DNA of 64,000 nt from Bacteroidota bacterium (GTDB lineage: Bacteria; Bacteroidota; Bacteroidia; Flavobacteriales; Schleiferiaceae): positions 141,913 to 205,912 of the forward strand of contig JANSYJ010000005.1 in NCBI GenBank assembly GCA_024742495.1, in the 5' to 3' direction. Below, piece by piece: positions 37,986-46,205 of this stretch. How positions within the stretch are numbered: position 1 is the stretch's first letter; each line of letters opens with the position of its first letter. Below the pieces are notes generated by a model. It was not told where the DNA came from. It saw only the letters and a program-made list of their open reading frames with translations, and did not search any database. Made by a program: the position numbers and the translations under genes.

Positions 37986-40327
37986 TAATGCTGAATCAAC
38001 ATTTTACTTTGTTGGCCATTCTCAAATTTAATTAAATACAAGCCATTTTGTAAATGCCCAGTCGGAAAAGCGCTTTCCGCTTTAGTACTTTCATATACTT
38101 TTTGACCTAGCAGATTGAAAACCTGGACTTTCATTTCTCCAGACCAATTCACTTGCTCGTCAGCCGGGTTTGGATAAAGCTGCAAAGCCATTTTAGTAGA
38201 GTTTTCCTCTAGGCTTACATTATTGATGAGGTCGTGGGCATAAAGTCCTGTTCCCGTGCCAACTAGCAATTCGTCGTAAAAAAGAACATTGATTTGGGTG
38301 CCAATGGGGTAGGAGTAAGCCAGAGTCCATCCTAAAGAGCCATCCGCAGTATTTAGGTAAATCTCTTCATCCATGGCAATGAAAACATAGCTATTTCCAT
38401 AGGTAATGGCTGTGGGCTCGCCTAGGGCGCTAATTCCTGCGATATGTTGCCAAGTACCTGAATTAAGATCCTTCACGTGACATTTATTGTTTGGGCTCAA
38501 GCCTTGGTTTTCAACCAGTACAAAGAGGCTATCTCTACTGTCGTTTAATTCAAGGTCCACTACGCCGTCCACAGAGGAGCTAAAGCTCGATAATTCCCGA
38601 CTAAGACTAAAGCCAGTACTGCCTAGTTCCGCTCGGAAAAGACCGTAGTGACCGGTAGTTGTATTATCCGAGGCTAAGCCAATATAAGCAACGATTTTAC
38701 CCGATTCCATGGTGAAAACTATATCACTTACATCGGCATCATGACCAGGACTGGTAGCTAGAATAAGCAGCTGCTGCCAATTGTTACCGCCATCAAGACT
38801 ATAAAAACATCCACCGTGCTGATTGTGATCAATGCTATAGCCGACCATTACAAGTTCGGCGCTATCTGGCGAAACCGCAATACTGGTGCAATGCGTGTTA
38901 ATTCGGTTAAAGTTTAATGGTGCGTTTTCCGGACTAAAAACTTGTGTCCAGCCATCGTTTGAAGCGCTAATCGCCTGGCCTCCGTTTTGACTGCGATAAA
39001 TCCTTTGATTTCCTGCGAAAACGGTATCCGGATTTTCAGGACAAATGCCAATAGCGGTATAAGGAGCCCCATCGAACTGTGGGAAAATTGGCGATGACCA
39101 TGTAGGGGAGCTTGTTTTATAATCACTTACTTTCCGAAGTCCTGATTTTGAAGCCACCCATCCAATGGAAAAGTCAGCCGTCATATCAATATCATTGACT
39201 TGTATCGCCTCCAAACCTTCATTCCATCCAAAAATAGAATCACCTATTTCAGTGGAAAAACCAAAACCAATATTAGTTGAATGGTAAACGATATTACCGT
39301 CTAGTGGGTCGGCTTTAGTATAACCATCATTGGCGCGATTTAAATTATCAATGTGAAGAATCCCGGGATTGAGCCAATTGCCAATGCTGCTGATATCCTT
39401 TTCGATGGCATTTCCGATGTAGAGGCTTTCCGTACTGCCATTATCTTTAATGAGCATATTGTTTCCAACTACGCCTCCTATGGGTCCAGGGGTGTTGATG
39501 TCTCCTTCACTCCAGGTAAATCCATTGTCGGTGCTCCAGGCGAGTCGTCGATCGCGAATAGTTGGATTGGCCAAAGGTGGTTGGCCGGCAAGGTACCAGT
39601 TACCGGCATCGTCAAAACCAAAGGTGCGCCATTCAATATTAGGAGTAGTAGGCGAAGGCGATACTGCCGAGCTTAAGGAGGTGGAAGCGCTCATATTGTA
39701 AAAGGGATCCATCACCATATACATATGTGGAGATGCGCCACGATCAAATAAGTGTAAATGATTATTTGAGGGGTTAAGGAGCATTTGAGGCGGTTCGGAA
39801 TAATTCTTTAAGAGGTTTATGGTGGCAGATTTAGTGTAAACTCCAGAGCTGCTTAAGGGACCAAAGTCGAGGATATCCTGGCCACTAGGCAAGGGATTGT
39901 TACGCACAATTGCCATGGTGTCTCCCACAATAATAAAGTCTTTAACTATGCTTTCAACTAAATTGGCGGTAGTCGCAGAAAGGCTGGTGCTGTAAAGGTC
40001 GCCATTGGAGAGAAAGAAGACCGTGTTGCTGGCCTCGTGAATTTCAATATTTGAAATTGAGCTACCAAAGCCATCATCCGCATCCGCAGATGGAATAGTT
40101 TGCCAATTAAGGTTTTCTCGACTGCCATTTCTTTTAGCCTTTACCCAAAAAAGGGAGTTGGGACTGAGGGTACTGGTAACAATGTAAATGGAGTCGCTGC
40201 TAAAGGACCATACTTCAAAATCTCCAACTTGACCTCCATAAACACCTTCCGCTTTTGGAACGCTTAAAGTCTGAGAAAAGCCAAGGAAAGAAGTAAACAG
40301 TAATAGTACAGATAGTTTTATTTTCAT
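37985..40327 (-). CDS. Secreted beta-propeller protein with T9SS sorting domain
   Basis: A 780-residue protein with a signal peptide (MKIKLSVLLLFTSFLGFSQ). The body has sialidase/VPS10-like blades with Asp boxes (AWSTDNGFTWSEG, YRSQNGGQAIS, YSLDGGNNWQQL). The end, LQLYPNPADEQVNWSGEMKV to SKMLIQH, is a type A T9SS sorting domain. It is similar in design to the cargo at 18454-21690. Ligand unknown. Confidence 0.85.
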   Translation of the reverse strand: MKIKLSVLLLFTSFLGFSQTLSVPKAEGVYGGQVGDFEVWSFSSDSIYIVTSTLSPNSLFWVKAKRNGSRENLNWQTIPSADADDGFGSSISNIEIHEASNTVFFLSNGDLYSTSLSATTANLVESIVKDFIIVGDTMAIVRNNPLPSGQDILDFGPLSSSGVYTKSATINLLKNYSEPPQMLLNPSNNHLHLFDRGASPHMYMVMDPFYNMSASTSLSSAVSPSPTTPNIEWRTFGFDDAGNWYLAGQPPLANPTIRDRRLAWSTDNGFTWSEGDINTPGPIGGVVGNNMLIKDNGSTESLYIGNAIEKDISSIGNWLNPGILHIDNLNRANDGYTKADPLDGNIVYHSTNIGFGFSTEIGDSIFGWNEGLEAIQVNDIDMTADFSIGWVASKSGLRKVSDYKTSSPTWSSPIFPQFDGAPYTAIGICPENPDTVFAGNQRIYRSQNGGQAISASNDGWTQVFSPENAPLNFNRINTHCTSIAVSPDSAELVMVGYSIDHNQHGGCFYSLDGGNNWQQLLILATSPGHDADVSDIVFTMESGKIVAYIGLASDNTTTGHYGLFRAELGSTGFSLSRELSSFSSSVDGVVDLELNDSRDSLFVLVENQGLSPNNKCHVKDLNSGTWQHIAGISALGEPTAITYGNSYVFIAMDEEIYLNTADGSLGWTLAYSYPIGTQINVLFYDELLVGTGTGLYAHDLINNVSLEENSTKMALQLYPNPADEQVNWSGEMKVQVFNLLGQKVYESTKAESAFPTGHLQNGLYLIKFENGQQSKMLIQH

Positions 40328-40482
40328 GTTAGGTAGGCTTGATTAATGAAGTCGTAGTTCGTTTTTTTAATGAAGGCCCAATTCTTTATTTCGACTAAGG
40401 GTTTAAATTTTTCGATAAAATGCAAAAGGCTGGGAATATCATTAAAATCTATAGCCTAATAATTTGTTATCAGAATCATTTC

Positions 40483-40530
40483 GATGTTTAAACGTTAAAC
40501 CTATATTTGCCCTATCAAAGTTTAAACATC
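40483..40530 (+). promoter_or_regulatory. YceI promoter flanked by a perfect 11-bp inverted repeat
   Basis: TATATTTG at 40502-40509 is a perfect -7 element. GATGTTTAAAC at 40483-40493 and GTTTAAACATC at 40520-40530 are perfect inverted copies, each containing the palindrome GTTTAAAC. A third half-like copy GTTAAAC lies at 40494-40500. The repeats bracket the core promoter, so a repressor dimer bound at both would block polymerase. Confidence 0.65.
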
Positions 40531-40547
40531 AATTAAAACTATTTTAT

Positions 40548-41096
40548 ATGGAAACTAAGAAATGGACCATCGATCCAGCGCATACCAACATTCACTTTAA
40601 AGCGAAGCATTTAATGATCACCACCGTAACCGGCAGCTTCGGTGAATTCAGTGGTTCGGTAGAAAGCTTAGGGGATGATTTTAGTCAAGGTAAATTCGAA
40701 TTCACCGCTAAAGTTGATTCCATTTCAACCGGGAATGCTGAGCGTGACGGGCATCTTAAGAGTGATGATTTCTTTAATGCCGAAACCTATCCAGAGCTTC
40801 GCTTCCAAAGCAAAGAGGTGAAATCCGTGGATGGCGATAGCTTTGAGCTGATAGGCGATATGACCATTCGCGACGTCACCAAATCGGTAAGCCTCAACAT
40901 TGAAGTGGGCGGAATTGCCAAGGACCCATGGGGTAACTTAAAGGCAGGATTTTCATTCAGTGGCAAGATGAACCGCAAAGACTTTGGATTAAAATTCCAC
41001 GTCGTAAATGAGGCAGGAAACCTACTGGTATCAGATCAAATTAAGTTGGAAGGCGAGGTACAGCTAGCCGCAGTAGAAGCGCCGGTAGAAGCCTAA
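40548..41096 (+). CDS. YceI-family lipid-binding protein
   Basis: A 182-residue lipocalin-like protein: WTIDPAHTNIHFKAKHLMIT at the start, GSFGEFSGSVE, and DFFNAETYPELRFQSKEV are YceI hallmarks. The E. coli and Thermus relatives bind polyisoprenoids. This one has no signal peptide from the chosen start, so it seems cytoplasmic. The ATG at 40548 (METKKWTIDP) lies 39 bases after the -7 element; the longer frame is rejected because it would start upstream of the promoter. The last 12 residues are Ala/Val/Glu-rich and look like a flexible tail. A terminator follows. Confidence 0.92.
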   Translation: METKKWTIDPAHTNIHFKAKHLMITTVTGSFGEFSGSVESLGDDFSQGKFEFTAKVDSISTGNAERDGHLKSDDFFNAETYPELRFQSKEVKSVDGDSFELIGDMTIRDVTKSVSLNIEVGGIAKDPWGNLKAGFSFSGKMNRKDFGLKFHVVNEAGNLLVSDQIKLEGEVQLAAVEAPVEA

Positions 41097-41122
41097 AATT
41101 TTTTTCTCTCAATTGGTTGTTG

Positions 41123-41154
41123 AAGGCCCCGTTCCTAGGATCGGGGCTTTTTTG
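41123..41154 (+). terminator. Rho-independent terminator after the YceI gene
   Basis: AGGCCCCG and CGGGGCTT form an 8-bp stem with a ten-base loop, followed by six T. Confidence 0.85.
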
Positions 41155-41221
41155 TGCTCCATGATTTGGCGGTCTGAGCCATCAGCGATTATCTTCGCCG
41201 TATACCCTAAACCTGCCTAAT

Positions 41222-42784
41222 ATGAAAAGGATTATTACGCTTCTCCTTTCTTTCACAATTGCATCACAACTTTATGGTCAAATAAGCTTTTCTTCGAAAA
41301 GCTATAAACTCGAGGTACCGAATATGTTTAAAGTGAAGCGGGGTACCGATTTTATAGGGTTTTATGGCAGACAAGCAGAAAAGCACTACGTTTTACGACT
41401 TAGGAAGGAACCTCGATTTAAATTTTCGGGATCTGAGTTTAGCATCGAGGAGTACGACAAGAAACTAAATTTTATTAGAGAGTCAGAGGATCCTTTTACC
41501 CACACGGATTTTGGCGGTAGTTGGTTTTACCCTAGACTGAATTTGGGCATGAGGGTGTTTAATTCCGAAATATTTATTTTCACCCGAGGCGAGGGCAGTG
41601 AGCCAAGATCTCACTCGGTGTACAGACAAAGAATTGATCCGACTAGCTTAGAACCCAATAAGAAGGTTTTTGAGGAATTCATAAGCATTCAGGATGATAA
41701 GTTTAAAAAGCACAGTAGAGGGGATTTTAAACTATACAGTTCCGAGGATAATAGTAAACATCTTATCATCCACTTCTACCCCGAGGAGGGATTTACTAGT
41801 TTTCAATACAAGGTTTTTGTTTTTGATAGGAATTGGCAAAAGCTTTACGAAAGAACTATAACCTTGCCATTACTCACCGCACTTACCGACTTTAAGAACT
41901 TGGAAATCACGAGTGATGGTCAGGTTCATTTATTGTTAAAATCCTATAAAGACAAAAGAGAAGAGTACCTCAAGGATCAGCCTAATTACAAGTTAAAATT
42001 GATTACCTGTAAGGACGCTGATTCAGAATATTCTGTTATCGAGGTTCAAGCTCGGGATTACCGTCTTAGAGAATTAAATATGGCACTTGCCCCAAATGGC
42101 GATTTGGTAATTGCTGCGAATGCAATCGGTTTAAAGACCGAGGCTCCGGTAAAGATGTTTTGCTCTCGTTTGAGACCTTCCGAGGAATCGGTAGTTTTTA
42201 CCAGCTATGGCGATCTGCCTTTGGACTCTATGAAAAAAGACCTGGAAAAAGGTTTTGAGGAGGCAACTGCCTATTCTCAACCAAAAATTTGCTTTGCTGA
42301 TGATGGATCAGTCTTTTGTTTAGCCGAAAGGCAAGCCAGGTACTGGGCACATAAAACAGATATTAATGGGAATATTCAAAGTGGAAAGGACTTAGGTTAT
42401 ACATTTTTCGGGATAATTGTATCTCATTTTGATGCTGCTGGAAAAGATGATTGGTCTAAATTTATTTTTAAGAAGCAAGAAACTGTGAACGATGAGGCAA
42501 AGTACTCATCATTTTATGCGATGGCCCATAAAGATGTCCTACACGTATTTTATACCGATTTTGATGAATTAAAAAATCTAAGCTGGTTTGTCCCAATAAG
42601 CTTGTTTACGCACCATCAATTTCGCCTTGACGGTAAAGAGCGCAAAAGATTGATGTTTGATACCACTAAATTGAAACGAATTCCGGTGACTAAAGATGGG
42701 TTAAGAATGAGTGCTGATCAGGTTATATTCCCGGTGGATGCTCGCAAGAAAGCGGGCTTGATTCGCATTACCGTTAAAAACTAA
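41222..42784 (+). CDS. Secreted protein of unknown function
   Basis: A 520-residue protein with a signal peptide (MKRIITLLLSFTIASQLYGQ). The mature part has repeated short beta-strand patterns (YVLRLRKEPRFKFSGSEF, SIEEYDKKLNFIRESEDPF, EVQARDYRLRELNMALAPNG) that suggest a beta-propeller. No T9SS sorting domain or lipobox is present, so it should stay in the periplasm. I do not recognise a named family. It precedes tex by 30 bases. Confidence 0.7.
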   Translation: MKRIITLLLSFTIASQLYGQISFSSKSYKLEVPNMFKVKRGTDFIGFYGRQAEKHYVLRLRKEPRFKFSGSEFSIEEYDKKLNFIRESEDPFTHTDFGGSWFYPRLNLGMRVFNSEIFIFTRGEGSEPRSHSVYRQRIDPTSLEPNKKVFEEFISIQDDKFKKHSRGDFKLYSSEDNSKHLIIHFYPEEGFTSFQYKVFVFDRNWQKLYERTITLPLLTALTDFKNLEITSDGQVHLLLKSYKDKREEYLKDQPNYKLKLITCKDADSEYSVIEVQARDYRLRELNMALAPNGDLVIAANAIGLKTEAPVKMFCSRLRPSEESVVFTSYGDLPLDSMKKDLEKGFEEATAYSQPKICFADDGSVFCLAERQARYWAHKTDINGNIQSGKDLGYTFFGIIVSHFDAAGKDDWSKFIFKKQETVNDEAKYSSFYAMAHKDVLHVFYTDFDELKNLSWFVPISLFTHHQFRLDGKERKRLMFDTTKLKRIPVTKDGLRMSADQVIFPVDARKKAGLIRITVKN

Positions 42785-42814
42785 GGTCGCATTTAACTAG
42801 AATATACTTTTAAT

Positions 42815-44938
42815 TTGAAGCACAATTCATTTCTCGCCAAAAAGCTCAGTTTATCTGAGAAGCAGGTGTCTAGTACCCTGGCTCTCTTTTCAGAGGGTGC
42901 TACCATTCCCTTCATTGCCCGCTACCGAAAAGAACAAACCGGGAGCTTAGATGAAACTCAAATTGCGGCCATAAAGGATGCCGATGAAAACTTGCAGAAA
43001 CTCCTAAAACGCAAGGAAAGCATCCTGAAATCTATAGAAGAGCAAGGAAAGCTAGACCTTGAGCTAAAAGCACGAATCAGCGATTGCTGGGACTTGGCTG
43101 AATTAGAGGACCTTTATCTGCCTTATAAGTCGAAGCGGAAAACGCGGGCTGAGATTGCAAGACAAAAAGGACTAGAGCCCCTGGCGGGGACGATCATGAA
43201 GCAAGGTCATGGCGATCCAGAAAATTTAGCGTGGTCCTTTGTTAAAGGGTCGGTAGAGTCGGCAGATGATGCCTTAGCAGGAGCGCGAGATATTATGGCG
43301 GAGTGGATGAATGAACGCCTATCTGCCCGTGCTCAATTGAGACGCTTATTTGAAAGGGAAGCGCAAATCCAAGCTAAATTGGTGAAATCGAAGGAGGAGG
43401 AAGCCCAAAAATTCCGTGACTATTTCGATTTTAGTGATAGCCTCAAACGAATACCAGGCCATCGCTTATTGGCCATTCGAAGAGGGGAGAAGGAGGGTTT
43501 TTTACGTGTAAACATTGCGCCAGATGAAGAAGGTGCCTTGGATATCCTCGATAGGATTTTCAGGAAAGCAAATAACGCTTTTGCAGATCAAGTATCACTT
43601 GCCGCTAAAGATGCCTATAAGCGCCTTATTCGTCCGAGTTTAGAATCGGAGTTTGCCGCGGCTTCAAAGCAAAAGGCCGATGAGATTGCGATCGTAGTTT
43701 TTGCCGAAAACCTAAAGCAGTTACTATTGAATCCACCTTTAGGTCCGAAGCGCATTTTGGCCATTGATCCTGGTTTTAGAACCGGTTGTAAGGTGGTTTG
43801 CCTCGATGAGCAGGGAAGCCTTTTACATAATGATACCATATATCCGCATCCTCCGCAAAAGGAAACTTCACGGGCGGCGGCTAAAATTGCTCAGCTCGCA
43901 GAAGCATACAAGATTGAGGCCATCGCCATTGGCAATGGTACCGCAGGCAGAGAAACGGAAGAGTTTATAAGTAAGCGGGTTCGCTTTAAATATCCCCTAG
44001 AAGCCTATGTGGTTAATGAGGCGGGAGCTTCCATTTATTCGGCCTCTAAAATTGCCAGGGAAGAATTTCCAACTTATGATGTTACGGTCCGAGGATCAGT
44101 GAGTATCGGCCGACGCCTAATGGATCCTTTGGCAGAATTAGTGAAAATTGATCCCAAGAGTATCGGGGTTGGACAGTATCAGCACGATGTTGATCAAAGT
44201 CAGCTGAAGGCATCCTTGGATCGCATTGTAGAGCAGGTGGTAAATGCAGTTGGGGTAAATTTAAATACAAGTAGCAAGCATTTGTTGGAATATGTTTCGG
44301 GCTTAGGACCGGCACTAGCAGAGCGAATTGTAGCCTACCGAGAAGAGCATGGTCCCTTTAAAAATCGAAAGGAACTTTTAAAAGTGCCAAAGCTTGGTCC
44401 AAAAGCTTTTGAGCAGGCCGCCGGCTTTTTACGAATTCCTCAAGCCGCAAATCCCCTCGATAATTCAGGCGTGCATCCCGAGCGTTATTCGGTGGTTGAA
44501 ACAATGGCCGCAGATCTTAAAAAACCCCTTTCTGAATTAATTGGTCAGAAGGAAATTTTAGACCGTATTGATTTGAATCCATATTGTAAAGATGACCTTG
44601 GCCTGCCGACCTTAAAGGATATTATTTCGGAATTGGCCAAGCACGGGCGCGACCCGCGAGGGAAGGCTAGGACCTTTCAGTTTGATCCTCGAATTCGCAG
44701 CATCAATGATTTAAAAGAAGGAATGATACTGCCTGGCTTAGTGAGTAATATTACCAATTTCGGCGCCTTTGTGGATGTCGGCGCCAAGCAAGATGGTTTA
44801 GTACATGTTAGTGAATTGGCAAATCGCTTTGTTAGTGATCCAAATGAAATAGTGCGCCTCCAGCAACAGGTGCAGGTAAAGGTGATTTCCATCGACACCA
44901 GTCGCAAGCGCATTCAGTTTAGTATGAAGCAGGTTTAG
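42815..44938 (+). CDS. tex: Tex-like RNA-binding S1 protein
   Basis: A 707-residue protein of the Tex family: N-terminal helical domain (STLALFSEGATIPFIARYRK), a YqgF/RNase H-like domain (ILAIDPGFRTGCKVVCLDEQ), a helix-hairpin-helix pair (YVSGLGPALAERIVAYREEH, LLKVPKLGPKAFEQAAGFLR) and a C-terminal S1 domain (GLVSNITNFGAFVDVGAKQD). It binds RNA and affects transcription or RNA turnover. The only start in frame before the conserved region is TTG at 42815. It converges with the MFS gene, four bases apart. Confidence 0.94.
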   Translation: MKHNSFLAKKLSLSEKQVSSTLALFSEGATIPFIARYRKEQTGSLDETQIAAIKDADENLQKLLKRKESILKSIEEQGKLDLELKARISDCWDLAELEDLYLPYKSKRKTRAEIARQKGLEPLAGTIMKQGHGDPENLAWSFVKGSVESADDALAGARDIMAEWMNERLSARAQLRRLFEREAQIQAKLVKSKEEEAQKFRDYFDFSDSLKRIPGHRLLAIRRGEKEGFLRVNIAPDEEGALDILDRIFRKANNAFADQVSLAAKDAYKRLIRPSLESEFAAASKQKADEIAIVVFAENLKQLLLNPPLGPKRILAIDPGFRTGCKVVCLDEQGSLLHNDTIYPHPPQKETSRAAAKIAQLAEAYKIEAIAIGNGTAGRETEEFISKRVRFKYPLEAYVVNEAGASIYSASKIAREEFPTYDVTVRGSVSIGRRLMDPLAELVKIDPKSIGVGQYQHDVDQSQLKASLDRIVEQVVNAVGVNLNTSSKHLLEYVSGLGPALAERIVAYREEHGPFKNRKELLKVPKLGPKAFEQAAGFLRIPQAANPLDNSGVHPERYSVVETMAADLKKPLSELIGQKEILDRIDLNPYCKDDLGLPTLKDIISELAKHGRDPRGKARTFQFDPRIRSINDLKEGMILPGLVSNITNFGAFVDVGAKQDGLVHVSELANRFVSDPNEIVRLQQQVQVKVISIDTSRKRIQFSMKQV

Positions 44939-44942
44939 GCTA

Positions 44943-46205
44943 TCATAAGCCTGCTATTTGGCTTGACTCTTCTTGGCGGGCCCTATTTCGTTCCCATATC
45001 AGGGCCACTAAAAAACCAGCCACCATTAGTCCGGCAAGCAGGCGGAATAAATCATAGTGCCCTTCAGCTCCAGGTTTATTTTCGAGGATGTATCCCATCA
45101 AAGGGCTCATGAAAACATCTGGTAAATAGCCAACAACGGAGATTATTCCCACCGCGGTGCCACTTAATGCTCTTGGTACGGCATTTTCACGCATCAAGGC
45201 GATATATATTCCCCTTAATCCATAAATCCCGGCAAGGGCAATTCCAAACCATATTAAACTAAAAGCAGAATAATTGGCGCTGCCTTCAAAACTCAATAAA
45301 AATGCACCTAAGGCGCCACTGCCAAAGCAAAGCAATAGAACTCGACTAGCCTTTAATCGGTCGGCCGCAATGCCTGCAAGTATCGCGGCTATTGGTCGTA
45401 GATATAGCGCTTTGCTGGTAATTGCCAAAGCCGCTTTTTCCTTCAGTCCCCAAACTTCATGAGCATAAAGGGATAGGTCATCGGTAAGCTTATAGGCGCA
45501 ATAGGCCAGTAAAACGATTAAAGCTTGTAACCAAAGCCCCTTGTTCTTCAGTAGTTTTTGAAATCCTTGTAAAGAATGGTCTATGTCTACCCCCGGTTCT
45601 TTTTTGGGTAGCACTAAAAATGTAAAAGCGGCAACTAAAATTAGAACTATACTGCATGCAAAGAGCACATATTGATAAGCGCCATTTCTGCTTTCGCTGA
45701 GATCGCTGGCTTCCTCAATAAAAAACCAATTGAATAAAAGAACCGCTAGGCTGGCCCATAAAGCAGAGCTGAGGCCTCTGCCGCCTTCCACCCAACCAAA
45801 GGCTTTGGCTTCATTTTCACGATTAACTAAAATGCGAGTGCTTTTCATTAAGGCCGCCCAAAAAAGGAAAATGGTACTAAAGCCCCAAAAGCCGTAAATC
45901 CATAGTAGGCTTTGGAAGGAGGGACTAATCGCTAAAATGAAACCACCAATCGCCGTAAGGCCCAAAGCGCCAGACATTAATTTACGAGATGGAATTAAGT
46001 CTGCCAAAGGACCGCCGAAGAAGTAAGAAGCAATAGCCACTAATCCGTAAATGGAAAAGCAGTAGCCTAATTCAATATTGTCGATTTGATAAACCTCCAA
46101 AAGGGTGTTTCGGAATACTCTAGGAATTACAAAGGGCAGGAGGAAGATGGCCTCACCGGCCAGAATGAGGGCGGCATATTGACTTAAGTATTTCCTCCGA
46201 CTCAT
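44943..46205 (-). CDS. MFS transporter
   Basis: A 420-residue membrane protein with about 12 hydrophobic segments. PLADLIPSRKLMSGALGL between helices 2 and 3 is the MFS loop motif. A central cytoplasmic loop holds PKKEPGVDIDHSLQGFQKLL. The overall pattern resembles the phosphate-ester or nitrate/sugar-phosphate branch, but the substrate cannot be told. It overlaps the SGNH gene by four bases (ATGA) and so is probably co-expressed with that secreted hydrolase. Confidence 0.88.
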   Translation of the reverse strand: MSRRKYLSQYAALILAGEAIFLLPFVIPRVFRNTLLEVYQIDNIELGYCFSIYGLVAIASYFFGGPLADLIPSRKLMSGALGLTAIGGFILAISPSFQSLLWIYGFWGFSTIFLFWAALMKSTRILVNRENEAKAFGWVEGGRGLSSALWASLAVLLFNWFFIEEASDLSESRNGAYQYVLFACSIVLILVAAFTFLVLPKKEPGVDIDHSLQGFQKLLKNKGLWLQALIVLLAYCAYKLTDDLSLYAHEVWGLKEKAALAITSKALYLRPIAAILAGIAADRLKASRVLLLCFGSGALGAFLLSFEGSANYSAFSLIWFGIALAGIYGLRGIYIALMRENAVPRALSGTAVGIISVVGYLPDVFMSPLMGYILENKPGAEGHYDLFRLLAGLMVAGFLVALIWERNRARQEESSQIAGL

